DNA of 64,000 bases from Desulfobaccales bacterium (lineage in GTDB: Bacteria; Desulfobacterota; Desulfobaccia; Desulfobaccales; 0-14-0-80-60-11): contig JBBFLF010000010.1 of the NCBI GenBank assembly GCA_037481655.1, positions 55,462-119,461 on the forward strand, given 5' to 3'. The notes below the pieces were generated by a model. That model was not told the origin of the DNA and did no database searches. It saw only the letters and a list, made by a program, of their open reading frames with translations. The translations under genes and the position numbers were made by a program. Of the stretch, positions 27,042-37,378 are shown piece by piece (position 1 is the first letter of the stretch; every line of letters begins with the position of its first letter).

Positions 27042-27178
27042 TTTGGGGGAGGGGGCCAGGGGCCGAGGGCCCCTGCCCCCTCCCCCAAGCCCCCACCCCC
27101 GACCCCGTAAAGGGGGTTGGGAGGGGAGTCTGAGGGGAGGGCGGGGGAGCCACTGCTCCCCCGGCCCTCCCCTCAGTC
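27042..27178. repeat. G/C-skewed palindromic elements, copy f (two adjacent units)
   Basis: Unit one (27042-27085) pairs GGGGGAGGGGGCCAGGGGCC with GGGCCCCTGCCCCCTCCCCC. Unit two (27109-27176) repeats 68 bases of copy e with one substitution. It fills the gap between the phosphoesterase gene and the next small gene. Confidence 0.75.
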
Positions 27179-27197
27179 GAATCCAACGGAGGAGAAC

Positions 27198-27572
27198 ATG
27201 ACCACGCAGGCGCCCAGCACCCCCCGGGAAGCCATCCTCATGTTTCATTATGCCGACCGCATGAAATCGGAGCTTCTCATTGCCTCTCAGATGCTCAATG
27301 CGGTGCTGGGGCTCAAGGAGGCGGAGCAGTTCGGCGGCCGCAAGGTGCTGGTGGAGTATTTCCGCGCCCTGGAGCGGGAGGTGGCCCTGGGCCAGGCCCT
27401 CATCGCCGACCCGGAGCTGGTGCGGGTGCGCACCGTCATGACCGGCCTCACCGGCATGGCGGATTCCGGCCCCCTGAACCAGATCCAGGAGCACCTCACC
27501 TGGATCATCAGCACCATGACCACTTACGCCCAACGGGCCATGAAGTATCTCTTGGACCAGGATCTGCTTTAG
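27198..27572 (+). CDS. Hypothetical helical protein (124 aa)
   Basis: Reading frame with a strong ribosome site (GGAGGAGAAC) before ATG 27198. The 124-residue product appears all-helical: REAILMFHYADRMKSELLIA, GRKVLVEYFRALEREVALGQ and TWIISTMTTYAQRAMKYLLD. There is no signal peptide or cysteine. I do not recognise the family. It follows the phosphoesterase gene in the same direction but is separated from it by a palindromic element, so co-transcription is uncertain. Confidence 0.7.
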   Translation: MTTQAPSTPREAILMFHYADRMKSELLIASQMLNAVLGLKEAEQFGGRKVLVEYFRALEREVALGQALIADPELVRVRTVMTGLTGMADSGPLNQIQEHLTWIISTMTTYAQRAMKYLLDQDLL

Positions 27573-27652
27573 GGGCAGGTTCATCGGGGCCGGGGCAGGC
27601 CGTCAGGGTACCCAGGCAAGGCGTGCCGCGGTTTTGGCGTCGCCGTGGCCCT

Positions 27653-28828
27653 TTACAAATCCGCCAGCCGCCGGTAAACCTCCAGGACCGGCAGGCCCTG
27701 GGCCTGAGCCAGGCGGCGGCAGACCTCGTATTCGGGCAGCCGCCGGCGCAGGCCGCCATACTCCATGACCTTCACCGTTACCGGCCCCCAGGGGGTGGCC
27801 ACCTCCTCCTGCCAGCGCCGGGCCGCCACCCGCTCCAGCACTTGACAGCGCACCCCCAGGGTGGTGGAGTGGGTGAACAGGGTGAGAAGCATACTCTCCC
27901 GGAGGGCCGGCGGCGCAATGACCGTCAGGGCCACACCGGGGCGATTCTTCTTCATGATGAGGGGGGTGAGGGCCACATCCAGGGCGCCGGCGGCAAAGAG
28001 CTCGGCCATCAGCGGCTCATAGAGCTCCGGATTCATATCGTCAATGTGGGTTTCCAGGACCAGAATCTCTTCCCTTAGGCCCGGTGAAGGCGAGAGCGGT
28101 TCCCCCACCAGCAGGCGCACCAGATTGGGGTGGCCGGGCAAATCCCGGGAGCCGGCGCCGTAGCCCACCGCCAGGAGCTTGAGGGGCGGGCACAAGGTGC
28201 TTTCCGCCTCCAGGCCCTTGAGGATGACCGCGCCGGTGGGGGTCACCAGCTCTCCGGGGAGATCGGTGCCGTAGAGAGAAAAGCCCTGCAGGAGCTCCAG
28301 CGTGGCGGGGGCCGGGTTGGGCAGGGTGCCGTGGGCGCTGGCAATGAGGCCCCGCCCCAGGGGCAGGGGGCTGACGAAAGAGCGGCGGATGCCTAGATAT
28401 TCTATCCCGAAGGCCGCGCCCACGATATCCAGGATGGTGTCCGCCGCCCCCAGCTCGTGAAAATGCACCTCCTCCAAGGGCACGCCGTGGCGTCGGGATT
28501 CGGCCTCCCCCAGCAGGCGGAACATGCTGAGGCTCAACTCCCGGGTGCGGGGCGGCAGGTCCGCCTTTTCCAACAAGGCCACAATATCCCGGTAACTGCG
28601 CTCCGGCTGGGGGCCGCAGCGGAAATCCACCTTGGTGCCGGCCAGGTGCTGGCGGCTCACCCGGCGCACTTCCAGCTCAAAACCGGGCAGGCCCAGGCCC
28701 GCCAGCACCCGGCGCAGTTCATCCGCCGGCAGCCCCGCCTCCAGCAGGGCCCCCAGGGTCATGTCGCCGCTCAGGCCGGAAAAGCAGTCAAAGTAGGCCC
28801 AGCGTTCAGGCGGGGTGGGGGAGCACAA
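27653..28828 (-). CDS. larC: Nickel-pincer cofactor cyclometallase LarC
   Basis: CTP-dependent enzyme that inserts nickel into the pincer cofactor of lactate racemase-type enzymes; 391 residues, the size of a full LarC1+LarC2. It begins WAYFDCFSGLSGDMTLGALL, the family hallmark, and contains VHFHELGAADTILDIVGAAF and ETHIDDMNPELYEPLMAELF. A C-terminal half with MKKNRPGVALTVI follows. The start is TTG at 28828 with GGGAGGTGG just upstream, lying inside the end of the CNNM gene, so the two are translationally coupled. No larA, larB or larE is in the window. Confidence 0.9.
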   Translation of the reverse strand: MCSPTPPERWAYFDCFSGLSGDMTLGALLEAGLPADELRRVLAGLGLPGFELEVRRVSRQHLAGTKVDFRCGPQPERSYRDIVALLEKADLPPRTRELSLSMFRLLGEAESRRHGVPLEEVHFHELGAADTILDIVGAAFGIEYLGIRRSFVSPLPLGRGLIASAHGTLPNPAPATLELLQGFSLYGTDLPGELVTPTGAVILKGLEAESTLCPPLKLLAVGYGAGSRDLPGHPNLVRLLVGEPLSPSPGLREEILVLETHIDDMNPELYEPLMAELFAAGALDVALTPLIMKKNRPGVALTVIAPPALRESMLLTLFTHSTTLGVRCQVLERVAARRWQEEVATPWGPVTVKVMEYGGLRRRLPEYEVCRRLAQAQGLPVLEVYRRLADL

Positions 28829-30047
28829 GTTCCACCTCCCTCACCGCCCGGGGCTCGGCCCGGCGAATAATAAATTTAAGGCCGCCCCACTCCACCACCT
28901 GGCCGGGGCGGGGCAGGTCCCCTGACTGGGCGATGAGGAACCCCGCCAGGGTCTCATAATCGCCCAAGGGCAGATTCAGGTTCAGGGTTTCGTTCAAGGC
29001 GCTGATCTCCATGCGGGCGTCGATGAGGTAGCGGTTCTCCGCCACCCGGGTGAGGGGGCTGGTTTCCTGATCGAACTCATCGGCGATCTCCCCCACAATC
29101 TCTTCCAGCAGGTCCTCCAGGGTGACGATGCCCACCGCGCCGCCGTATTCATCCACCACCACCGCCAGGTGAATACCCCGGCGCTGCATCTCCGTCAAGA
29201 GGCCGTCGATCTTTTTGATCTCCGGGACATAGGTCGCCGGCCGGATCAGGGGCCGGATGGGCCGCTCGGAGGGGGGCTCCCCCAGGAGATCGAAGCCATG
29301 CAGCACCCCGATGATGTTGTCGATGCGGCGATGGTACACCGGCAGCCGGGAAAACGGCGAGGTGCGGAATTCCTCCAGGGCCTGGGCGAGGGTGAGGGTA
29401 TCGGGGATGGCCGCCACCTTCACCAGGGGCACCATGACCTCCCGGGCCCGGCGCTGGCTGAAGCGCAGGATGCGGTGGATGATGCGCCGTTCGCCCCCCT
29501 TCAGGTCCACCTCCGGCCCGCCGGTGGCCACCACCAGGCGCAGGTCCTCCCGGGTGATAAAGGGGAGGCCTGCCCGGCGCCGCGCCCCCGTCAGGCGCAG
29601 AAACAGCCGGCTGGCCCCGGCAAAGACCAGGGTCAGCGGCGCCAGAACCCAGGAGGCCAGCCATAAGGGAAACCCCACCCGCTGGGCCAGCCGGTTGGGA
29701 TGCTGGCGGCCGATGGATTTGGGGGTGATCTCCGCCAAAAGCAGGATGAGGGGCGGCAGGGCCACTGCGGCCACCACTTCCCCCCGGGGGCCCAGCCAGG
29801 CAAGGAGCAGGGCGGTCACCAGCACGGTGTTGGAGATCTCCGCCAGATTGGCCCCCAGAAGGCAGGTGGCCACCACCCGTTCCGGGGTCTTGAGGAGCCG
29901 CAGGGCAAAGGCCGCCCCCCGGTGGCCTTCCTCCGCCCGGCGCTTGAGCCGCCTGGGGTTGGCCGAGACCAAGGCGATCTCCGACAGGGCAAAGAAGGCC
30001 TCCGCCAGCAGCAGAGGGAGAAAGATGAGAACAACCGCCCACATCAT
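28806..30047 (-). CDS. CNNM/CBS/CorC-domain membrane protein (paralog 1)
   Basis: Hemolysin C/CorC-type transporter-like protein of 413 residues, proposed to export Mg2+ or related cations. The N-terminal CNNM (DUF21) membrane domain has four helices (for example [20 protein letters not shown]). A CBS pair follows ([40 protein letters not shown]), then a C-terminal CorC_HlyC domain ([20 protein letters not shown]). It is the second of two tandem paralogs, linked to the first by an ATGA overlap and followed by larC with another overlap. The ion specificity is not established for this branch. Confidence 0.9.
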   Translation of the reverse strand: MMWAVVLIFLPLLLAEAFFALSEIALVSANPRRLKRRAEEGHRGAAFALRLLKTPERVVATCLLGANLAEISNTVLVTALLLAWLGPRGEVVAAVALPPLILLLAEITPKSIGRQHPNRLAQRVGFPLWLASWVLAPLTLVFAGASRLFLRLTGARRRAGLPFITREDLRLVVATGGPEVDLKGGERRIIHRILRFSQRRAREVMVPLVKVAAIPDTLTLAQALEEFRTSPFSRLPVYHRRIDNIIGVLHGFDLLGEPPSERPIRPLIRPATYVPEIKKIDGLLTEMQRRGIHLAVVVDEYGGAVGIVTLEDLLEEIVGEIADEFDQETSPLTRVAENRYLIDARMEISALNETLNLNLPLGDYETLAGFLIAQSGDLPRPGQVVEWGGLKFIIRRAEPRAVREVELVLPHPA

Positions 30048-31315
30048 AGCGGCTCCCGAGTGACCTCCACCTCCAGCAGCCGGGTGCCCTTCATTTTCAC
30101 CACCCGGAAGGTGAGGTCCTCAATCCGCACTGAGTCACCTTCCCTGGGCAGTTCACCGAAATGGTGCAGCACCAGGCCGCCGATGGTGTCAAACTCCGCG
30201 GTGGGAAAGTCCGTGCCCAGGGCCTCGTTGGCGTCCTCCAGGGCCACGGTGGCCTTGAGGCGCCAGCGGCCGGGGGCCACCTCTTCGATGGGTTTCTCCT
30301 CCTCGACAAATTCCTGGGCGATCTCCCCGCAGAGCTCCTCCAGCAGGTCCTCCACGGTCACCAGGCCCATGAGGGTGCCGTATTCGTCCACCACCAACGC
30401 CAGGCGCAGGTGCCGGCTCTGGAGTTCGGTGAGCAGATCATAGGCCCGCTTGCTCTCCGGCACATAATACGCCGGGCGCAGCCACTGCCGCACCGCCTCC
30501 GGCCCGGTGAGTTTGCGGATTTCGGCCATCAGCAGGTCCTTGGCATGGAGAATGCCCAGAACATTGCCGGGCTGGTCTTTGTAGATGGGCACCCGGGAAA
30601 AGCGGGAGCGCTTCACCTCCTGGATGAGGCGGGGCAGGGGCATATCCACGGGCAGGCAGAAGATGTCCGGCCGGGGCACCATGATCTGACTCACCCTCAC
30701 CTCCCCCAGGCGCAGCAGGTTCTGGATGAAATCCCGCTCCAGGGCGGCAATCCCCCCCAGTTCGTGGCTCTCCTCCACCAGATGGGCGAAATCCTCCTGG
30801 CGCAGGGCCGGCACCTGGAGTTCCGGCCGGAATCCCAGGGTGACGAGGAGCCCGCGGCTGATCTGCAACAGGAGAAAGCGCACCGGCGCCAGCAGGCGCA
30901 TGGCCAGCTTCACGCCCGGGGCCACCAGGGGTGCCAGGCGCTGGGGATAGGTGAAGGCGAGAGACTTGGGAAGAATCTCCCCTAAAAACAGGAGCAGGGG
31001 CGAGAGGCCCGCCAAGGCCACCCATTTGCCCCGGGCGCCCCAGAGACTGAGGGCCAGGGAGGTGGCCACGATGGAAGCCAGGATGGTGACGATCTCCACC
31101 CCCACCACCAGGGTGATGAGGAGGAGCTGGGACTGGCCCAGGAGCTCTTCCACCAGCGCCCCCGAGCGGGGGCGTTGCTCTTTGAGCCGCAGGCGGTCCA
31201 GGGGGTTTAAGGCGAACAGAGAGGTCTCGGCCAGGGAAAAGAAGCTGTACAGGGCCAAAAGACCGCCCAAGGCCAGCCAGCGCCAGAAATGGGAAGGCAA
31301 AGTCAGGCTATCCAC
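30044..31315 (-). CDS. CNNM/CBS/CorC-domain membrane protein (paralog 2)
   Basis: Protein of 423 residues with the same architecture as its neighbour. The CNNM membrane domain includes LALGGLLALYSFFSLAETSL. The CBS pair includes REVRVSQIMVPRPDIF-like GEVRVSQIMVPRPDIFCLPV and LALVVDEYGTLMGLVTVEDL. The CorC_HlyC domain ends TFRVVKMKGTRLLEVEV. Translation starts at GTG 31315, with only a weak ribosome site; a TATAAT lies upstream on the minus strand at 31349-31354. It is clearly diverged from paralog 1, so the duplication is old. The pair may form a heteromer, which is inference. Confidence 0.9.
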   Translation of the reverse strand: MDSLTLPSHFWRWLALGGLLALYSFFSLAETSLFALNPLDRLRLKEQRPRSGALVEELLGQSQLLLITLVVGVEIVTILASIVATSLALSLWGARGKWVALAGLSPLLLFLGEILPKSLAFTYPQRLAPLVAPGVKLAMRLLAPVRFLLLQISRGLLVTLGFRPELQVPALRQEDFAHLVEESHELGGIAALERDFIQNLLRLGEVRVSQIMVPRPDIFCLPVDMPLPRLIQEVKRSRFSRVPIYKDQPGNVLGILHAKDLLMAEIRKLTGPEAVRQWLRPAYYVPESKRAYDLLTELQSRHLRLALVVDEYGTLMGLVTVEDLLEELCGEIAQEFVEEEKPIEEVAPGRWRLKATVALEDANEALGTDFPTAEFDTIGGLVLHHFGELPREGDSVRIEDLTFRVVKMKGTRLLEVEVTREPL

Positions 31316-31361
31316 TGAGCGTGTGCCTGAGAGGCGTCATGTGAGACGATTATAGATAGCT

Positions 31362-31526
31362 GTGGAGAGGGGCCAGGGGGTGGAGCTTTGCCTCCTCCCC
31401 CCTGCCCTCTCCCCCACCCACTCCCCCTTAGTGGCTCTAGCCTCGAGTTCCCGAAGCTAAGGGGGTGGTGGATAAGGGAGTTTGAGGGGAGCCCGGGGGC
31501 TCCGCCGACTCCCCGGCTCCCCCCGC
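31362..31526. repeat. G/C-skewed palindromic elements, copy g, in the gap after lon
   Basis: The 319-base gap between lon and the CNNM operon holds a GAGAGGGGCCAGGGGG / CCCCCTGCCCTCTCC palindrome (31364-31412). A second unit at about 31460-31526 contains GAGCCCGGGGGCTCC and resembles unit two of copies e and f. Nothing else is recognised in the gap. Confidence 0.6.
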
Positions 31527-31634
31527 CAAAACCGTTGTCGCCCCGGTCTCAGGTGATCGAAAAGAGACGGTCCCTGCCCGGTTTGCTCCTGGACACCCGC
31601 CGAGGGCTCCCCTCCCCCCGATCACGGCGGCGCC

Positions 31635-34058
31635 TCAGGTCAGGGCCGGCGGGGTCGCGCGGGGCAGCCGCCGCCTCGTGGCCTTGGGCCGGGAGGGCTC
31701 CTTGAAGGGCGAGCGCACCAAAGCCTCCTTCAGCACCTCGTCCATGTCGTTCACCAAGACAAACTTGAGGCGCCGCTTCACGTAGGCCGGGATCTCCATC
31801 AAATCCTTTTTGTTGGCCTCCGGGATGATGACCTTTTTCATGTGGGCCCGCAGGGCCGCAATGGCCTTCTCCTTGAGGCCGCCGATGGGGAGCACCTTGC
31901 CCCTCAGGGTGATTTCCCCGGTCATGGCCACATCTCGTCTCACCGGCACCCCGGTGAGGGCCGAGATGAGGGCGGTGGCCATGGTGATGCCGGCGGAGGG
32001 GCCGTCCTTGGGGGTGGCACCGGCGGGCACGTGCAGGTGGATGTCCAGCTTTTCATAAAAGTCCGGCTCCAGCCCCAGCCGGTCGGCCCGGGAGCGGGCG
32101 TAGCTCAGGGCCGCCTGGGCCGACTCCCGCATCACCTCCCCCAACTGGCCGGTGAGGAGGAGCTGGCCCTTGCCCCGGAGGAGCGAGGCCTCCACCGCCA
32201 GGATTTCGCCCCCCACCTGGGTCCAGGCGAGCCCGGTGGCCACCCCCACCTCGTCTTTGTCCAGCTCCTTTTCCGGCAGATACCGGGGCGGGCCCAGGTA
32301 TTTGTGCAGGTTTGCCCGGGTGATGGTGAAGGGCCCCGTCTCCCCTTCGGCGATGCGCCGGGCGATCTTGCGGCACAGGGCCCCGATCTCCCGCTCCAGG
32401 TTCCGGAGGCCCGCCTCCTGGGTGTAATGGACGATGATCTCCCGCAGCACCTCGGCAGACAGGTGCAAATCCCCGGGCCGCAGGCCATTCTCCTTGATCT
32501 GCCGGGGCAGCAGATACCCCTGGGCGATCTTCAGCTTCTCCTCCTCGGTGTAGCCGGGCAGGCGAATGATCTCCATGCGGTCCTTGAGGGCCGAGGGGAT
32601 GGGGTCCACCAGGTTGGCGGTGGTGATGAACATCACCTTGGAGAGGTCAAAGGGCAGATTGAGATAGTGGTCGCTGAAGGAGTGGTTCTGCTCCGGGTCC
32701 AGCACCTCCAGCAGCGCCGCAGCGGGATCGCCCCGAAAGTCCATGCCGATCTTGTCCACCTCATCCAGGATGAAGACCGGGTTGTTGGAGCCGGCGTTCT
32801 TCAGCCCCTGGATGATGCGGCCGGGGAGAGCCCCGATGTAGGTGCGCCGGTGGCCCCGGATCTCCGCCTCATCCCGCATGCCCCCCAGTGAGATGCGGGT
32901 GAATTTGCGGCCCATGGCCCGGGCAATGGATTGGCCGAGAGAGGTTTTGCCCACCCCCGGCGGCCCCACCAGGCAGAGGATGGGCCCCTTCATCTTCTTG
33001 TTGAGCTTGCGCACACTCAGGTATTCCAGGATGCGCTCCTTCACCTTCTCCAGATTGTAGTGGTCGGCATCCAGGATGGCCTTGGCCTCTTTCAAGTCCA
33101 GCTTGTCCCGGGTGCTCTTGCTCCAGGGGAGCTCCACCAGCCAGTCCAGGTAGGTGCGCACCATGGAGGCCTCGGCCGCGTCCGGGTGCATCTGCTCCAG
33201 GCGGTTGAGCTGCTTTAAGGCCTCATCCTCGGCGTACTTGGGCATCCGGGCCCGGGCGATCTTTTCCCGGTATTCCTCCAGCTCCTTGCTGATCTCGTCG
33301 GTGTCGCCCAGCTCCTTTTTGATGGCCCGCATCTGTTCCCGGAGGAAATACTCCCGTTGGGTGCGGTCCATCTCCTCCCGGGCCTGGGACTGGATCTTGG
33401 CCTGGATGGAGGAGACCTCCAGCTCCTTGCGCAAAAAATCGTTGACGATGATGAGGCGCCGGATGGGGTCCAGCTCCTCCAGGACCGCCTGGGCCTCCTC
33501 GATCTTCAGGCGCAGGTTGGCGGCCACCAGGTCCGCCAGGTGGCCGGGATCGTCAATGGAGTCGAGAATGGACAGCAGATCCGGGGAGAGCACCCCTTTG
33601 AGGGTGAGGATCTTCTCCGACATCTCCCGGGCGTTGCGCATCAGGGCCTCGGCCTCGGGGGAGACCTCTTCCAGGGGGGTCTCGGGCACCACTTCCAGGG
33701 CCACCCGGAAATAGGGCCGCTCCTTCAGATACTGACTGATGCGGGCCTTGGTCTTGCCTTGCACCAGGATCTTCAGACGCCCATCGGGGAGTTTGAGCAT
33801 CCGGAGAATGAGGCTCACGGTGCCCATCTCATAGATGTCGTCCGGGCTGGGGTTTTCGATGGCCTGATCCTTCTGGGTGGCCAAAAGCAAAAGCCGGTCT
33901 TCCGCCAGGGCGGCCTCGATGGCGGCCACCGAGGATTCCCGCCCCACAAACAGGGGCAGCACCATGTTGGGGAAGACCACCACGTCCCGCACCGCCAGCA
34001 GGGGCAAAGTGGCGGGGATGATGAGTTCGCTCTGTTCCTCGTCCTTACGGGGAGTCAT
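31635..34058 (-). CDS. lon: ATP-dependent protease Lon
   Basis: Cytosolic AAA+ serine protease, 807 residues from ATG 34058 (AAGGAG five bases upstream). It has an N-terminal substrate domain ([20 protein letters not shown]), Walker [21 protein letters not shown], and Walker [13 protein letters not shown]. The protease domain has the catalytic serine in [17 protein letters not shown] (about residue 688) and the lysine in [17 protein letters not shown]. The C-terminal 30 residues are basic (KATRRRLPR). Full length and typical of LonA. Monocistronic, divergent from shc. Confidence 0.97.
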   Translation of the reverse strand: MTPRKDEEQSELIIPATLPLLAVRDVVVFPNMVLPLFVGRESSVAAIEAALAEDRLLLLATQKDQAIENPSPDDIYEMGTVSLILRMLKLPDGRLKILVQGKTKARISQYLKERPYFRVALEVVPETPLEEVSPEAEALMRNAREMSEKILTLKGVLSPDLLSILDSIDDPGHLADLVAANLRLKIEEAQAVLEELDPIRRLIIVNDFLRKELEVSSIQAKIQSQAREEMDRTQREYFLREQMRAIKKELGDTDEISKELEEYREKIARARMPKYAEDEALKQLNRLEQMHPDAAEASMVRTYLDWLVELPWSKSTRDKLDLKEAKAILDADHYNLEKVKERILEYLSVRKLNKKMKGPILCLVGPPGVGKTSLGQSIARAMGRKFTRISLGGMRDEAEIRGHRRTYIGALPGRIIQGLKNAGSNNPVFILDEVDKIGMDFRGDPAAALLEVLDPEQNHSFSDHYLNLPFDLSKVMFITTANLVDPIPSALKDRMEIIRLPGYTEEEKLKIAQGYLLPRQIKENGLRPGDLHLSAEVLREIIVHYTQEAGLRNLEREIGALCRKIARRIAEGETGPFTITRANLHKYLGPPRYLPEKELDKDEVGVATGLAWTQVGGEILAVEASLLRGKGQLLLTGQLGEVMRESAQAALSYARSRADRLGLEPDFYEKLDIHLHVPAGATPKDGPSAGITMATALISALTGVPVRRDVAMTGEITLRGKVLPIGGLKEKAIAALRAHMKKVIIPEANKKDLMEIPAYVKRRLKFVLVNDMDEVLKEALVRSPFKEPSRPKATRRRLPRATPPALT

Positions 34059-34160
34059 CGACACTCCTTAAAAGTGACGCCCTGCCAGGGCCTTGGGGCC
34101 GCTCCGGCCGGCGCTTCTGTCGTCTCAGCATCAATGCCTGACACTTGTCGGCTGAATTTT

Positions 34161-34189
34161 ATAGTAATATCAATAAACGGCCCTGGCAA
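34161..34189 (-). promoter_or_regulatory. Candidate lon promoter
   Basis: On the minus strand TTGCCA (34184-34189), 17 bases, then TACTAT (34161-34166), with a TATAAA three bases further. The surrounding segment is locally AT-rich. No CIRCE-like repeat was found. Confidence 0.4.
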
Positions 34190-34335
34190 GCGCTTCCGGC
34201 GCGGTAGCCTCTAACGTCGGAGAGCCGTCCGCCGGGCATGGTGGAAAGGCGGAGAGGAAAATCCTCTTTGCCGCTACGAAAAAATAAGATAATCTAAAAG
34301 TCTTTTTAACTTCCTCGATTCGGGGGTGAGCCGTC

Positions 34336-36279
34336 ATGAGGGGGAGAACTGCGGCGGTCTCCACACCGCCCGCACCCCAGGACCCTTTTCTCACGGAGGT
34401 AGAAGCCGGCCTGGCCCGGGCCGTGACGGCTCTGTTGGCCCTCCAGCAGGAGGAGGGCTACTGGTGGGCCGAGCTGGAATCCAACGTCACCATCACCGCG
34501 GAGTACCTCATGCTCCACCGCCTCCTGGGGCTGGGGGAGGAGAAGTTCCCCGGCATGGTGGCGGACCTTCTCTCCCGGCAGCTGCCCAACGGCGCCTGGT
34601 CGCTGTGGTACGGCGACGGGGGCGAGCTCAGCACCACGGTGGAGGCCTACTTCGCCCTGAAGCTGGCAGGCCTGCCGGCTGACATCCCCCGCCTGGCCAA
34701 GGCCCGAGAGTTCATCCTCTCCAAGGGCGGCGTTCTGAAGACCCGGGTCTTCACCCGCATCTTTCTCGCCCTCTTCGGCCAGGTGAGCTGGGAGGGCATT
34801 CCCCTTTTGCCGGTGGAATTCGTGCTCCTGCCGGTGTGGTCCGGGCTGAGCATCTATGAGTTCTCCAGTTGGACCCGGGCCACCATCGTGCCTTTGAGCG
34901 TGGTCATGGCCTACCGGCCGGTGCATCCGCTCCCTCCGGAGCAGGGGGTGGCGGAACTCTTCCTCAGCCCCGAGGAGCCCTTCCAACGCCACCGGGTGAA
35001 TTGGATTCCCGGCGGCTCTTTACTGGAAAACTTCTTTGTGTTGGTGGACCGGCTCCTCAAGCTCTACTACCGCCTGCCGTCCCATGCTTTAAGGCGGCTG
35101 GCCCTCAGGCGGGCGGAGGAGTGGATCCTGGAGCACCAGGAGGAGACCGGCGACTGGGCGGGCATCCAGCCGGCCATGGTGAACTCCCTTCTGGCCCTGA
35201 AGTGCCGGGGTTACGACCTGGGCCACGAGCGGATGCAGAAAGGCCTGGAGGCCCTGGAACGCTTTGAGCTCCGGGACGGCGAGCGCCTGTGGCTGCAGTC
35301 CTGCATCTCGCCGGTGTGGGACACCGCCCTGGCGCTCCGGGCCCTGGCCGCGGCGGGGCTCCCGCCGGAGCACCCCGCCTTGGTCAAGGCCAGCCGCTGG
35401 CTGCTGGGGAAACAGATCCGCCGGCCCGGGGACTGGCAGGTGAAATGCCCCGGGGTGGAGCCGGGAGGCTGGGCCTTTGAGTTCGTCAACAACTGGTACC
35501 CGGATGTGGACGACAGCTCCATGGTGCTGGTGGCCCTCAAAGAGACCCTGGCCGACCCGGAGGCCCACAAGGAAGCCCTCACCCGGGGCATCAACTGGTG
35601 CCTGGGGCTGCAATGCCGAAACGGCGGCTTCGCCTCCTTCGACAAGGACAACACCAAGGAGTGGCTGAACCTCATTCCCTTCGCCGACCTTAAGGCCCTG
35701 GTAGACCCCCCCACCGAGGACATCACCGCCCGGGTGCTGGAGATGCTGGGGGTCTATGGCTATCCCAAAAGCCACCCAGCGGCGGTGCGGGCCCTGGCCT
35801 TCATCCGGCGCACGCAGCAGCCGGAGGGTTGCTGGTACGGCCGCTGGGGGGTTAACTACATCTATGGCACCTGGTCGGTCCTGGCGGGCCTCAGGGCCAT
35901 CGGCGAGGACATGAGCCAACCCTATATCCGCCGGGCGGTGGCCTGGCTGAAGAGCATCCAGAACCCCGACGGCGGCTGGGGCGAATGCTGCGAGTGCTAT
36001 CGGGACCGGGAGATGATGGGGGTGGGCGTGAGCAGCCCCTCCCAGACGGCCTGGGCCCTTTTGGGCCTGTTGGCGGCGGGCGAGGTCAACTCCCCGGAGG
36101 TCCGGGCCGGGATCGCCTATCTCCTGAAAAACCAGCGCCCCGACGGCCGCTGGAACGAGGAGCACTTCACCGGCACCGGTTTCCCGTCGCATTTCATGAT
36201 CCGCTATCATCTGTACCGGGACGTCTTCCCCACCATGGCGCTGGGGCTGTATTTGAAGAAGGCCGGGGGAGGGGGCTAA
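34336..36279 (+). CDS. shc: Squalene-hopene cyclase
   Basis: Monotopic membrane enzyme cyclising squalene to hopene; 647 residues. The protonating DVDD motif is at 390-393 (WYPDVDDSSMVL). Several QW repeats are visible, including LLSRQLPNGAWSLWY, GLQCRNGGFASFDKDN, RTQQPEGCWYGRWGVNYIYG, IQNPDGGWGE and KNQRPDGRWNEEHFTGTGFP. The aromatic lining near WYGRWGVNYIYGT fits SHC and not an oxidosqualene cyclase. It heads the hopanoid cluster. Squalene synthesis genes (hpnCDE) are not in the window. Confidence 0.96.
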   Translation: MRGRTAAVSTPPAPQDPFLTEVEAGLARAVTALLALQQEEGYWWAELESNVTITAEYLMLHRLLGLGEEKFPGMVADLLSRQLPNGAWSLWYGDGGELSTTVEAYFALKLAGLPADIPRLAKAREFILSKGGVLKTRVFTRIFLALFGQVSWEGIPLLPVEFVLLPVWSGLSIYEFSSWTRATIVPLSVVMAYRPVHPLPPEQGVAELFLSPEEPFQRHRVNWIPGGSLLENFFVLVDRLLKLYYRLPSHALRRLALRRAEEWILEHQEETGDWAGIQPAMVNSLLALKCRGYDLGHERMQKGLEALERFELRDGERLWLQSCISPVWDTALALRALAAAGLPPEHPALVKASRWLLGKQIRRPGDWQVKCPGVEPGGWAFEFVNNWYPDVDDSSMVLVALKETLADPEAHKEALTRGINWCLGLQCRNGGFASFDKDNTKEWLNLIPFADLKALVDPPTEDITARVLEMLGVYGYPKSHPAAVRALAFIRRTQQPEGCWYGRWGVNYIYGTWSVLAGLRAIGEDMSQPYIRRAVAWLKSIQNPDGGWGECCECYRDREMMGVGVSSPSQTAWALLGLLAAGEVNSPEVRAGIAYLLKNQRPDGRWNEEHFTGTGFPSHFMIRYHLYRDVFPTMALGLYLKKAGGGG

Positions 36280-36314
36280 GTATTTCCCCGGGCTCTTTGC
36301 CTTAATTCCATATC

Positions 36315-36378
36315 GGGGGGCTGGGAGGGGGTGTGGGGGAGGGCGGGGGAGCCAGGCTCTCCCGGCCCTCCCCCACAA
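36315..36378. repeat. G/C-skewed palindromic element, copy h
   Basis: Lies between shc and hpnA, inside the hopanoid cluster. GTGGGGGAGGGCGGGGGAGC pairs with GCTCTCCCGGCCCTCCCCCAC. The core resembles unit two of copies e and f. Confidence 0.65.
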
Positions 36379-36394
36379 ACTCCAACCCACTGGC

Positions 36395-37378
36395 ATGAAA
36401 ACTCTCGTAACCGGGGGCACCGGCTTTGTGGGCCGGGCGGTGGTGGTGGAGCTCCTGGCCCGAGGCCGGGAGGTCCGGGTCCTGGTGCGCCGGCGGGGGC
36501 ACCCGGCCCTGGCCGGCCTGGAGGTGGAGGAGGTCCAAGGCGACCTCCGGGATCCCGACTCCCTGCGGGCGGCTCTCAAAGGCGTGGGCCGGGTCTTTCA
36601 TGTGGCCGCGGACTACCGCCTGTGGGTGCCGGACCCGGAGGGCATGTATGCCACCAATGTCCAGGGGACGGAGAACCTGCTTCAAGCCGCAGCCGCCGCC
36701 GGGGTGGAGCGCTTCGTGTACACCAGCACCGTGGGCACCCTGGGCAATCCCGGGGACGGCACCCCCGGCACCGAGGACACCCCCGTCAGTCTGGCGGAGA
36801 TGGTGGGCCACTACAAGCGCTCCAAATTCCTGGCGGAGCAAAAAGTTCTGGAATTTGCCGCCCGGGGCTTCCCGGTGGTCCTGGTGCATCCCAGCGCGCC
36901 GGTGGGCCCCTGGGACTGGCGGCCCACCCCCACCGGCCAGATGATCGTGGACTTCCTCAAGGGGCGCTGCCCCGCCTACGTGGAGACGGGCCTCAATCTC
37001 GTGCATGTCCGGGATGTGGCCCAGGGCCATCTCCTGGCGGAGGACAAGGGCCGGGTGGGGGAGAAATACATCCTGGGCTGCCAGAACCTCCGGCTCTCGG
37101 AGATCTTCGGGCTGCTGAGCACCCTGAGCGGGGTGCCGGCGCCCCGCTTACGCCTGCCCTATACCCCGGTGCTCCTCATGTCCTACGTCAACGAATTCTG
37201 GGCCACTTACATCAGCCATAAGCCCCCCCGCATGCCCCTGGCGGCGGTGCAGATGGCCAAAAAATACATGTTTTTTGACAGCACCAAGGCGGTGCGGGAG
37301 CTGGGCCTGCCCCAGACACCGGTCAGCCAGGCCCTGGCGGAAGCGGTGGCCTGGTTCAGGGAGCGGGGCTACGTCTGA
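36395..37378 (+). CDS. hpnA: Hopanoid-associated sugar epimerase HpnA
   Basis: Extended short-chain dehydrogenase of 327 residues. The NAD(P)-binding motif is MKTLVTGGTGFVGRAVVVEL. HVAADYRLWVPDPEGMYATN and FVYTSTVGTLG are typical of HpnA. The active-site tyrosine/lysine pair is in MVGHYKRSKFLAEQKVLEFA. ATG follows shc by 115 bases across a palindromic element. HpnA is found in hopanoid clusters but its reaction in hopanoid side-chain synthesis is not firmly known. Confidence 0.92.
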   Translation: MKTLVTGGTGFVGRAVVVELLARGREVRVLVRRRGHPALAGLEVEEVQGDLRDPDSLRAALKGVGRVFHVAADYRLWVPDPEGMYATNVQGTENLLQAAAAAGVERFVYTSTVGTLGNPGDGTPGTEDTPVSLAEMVGHYKRSKFLAEQKVLEFAARGFPVVLVHPSAPVGPWDWRPTPTGQMIVDFLKGRCPAYVETGLNLVHVRDVAQGHLLAEDKGRVGEKYILGCQNLRLSEIFGLLSTLSGVPAPRLRLPYTPVLLMSYVNEFWATYISHKPPRMPLAAVQMAKKYMFFDSTKAVRELGLPQTPVSQALAEAVAWFRERGYV

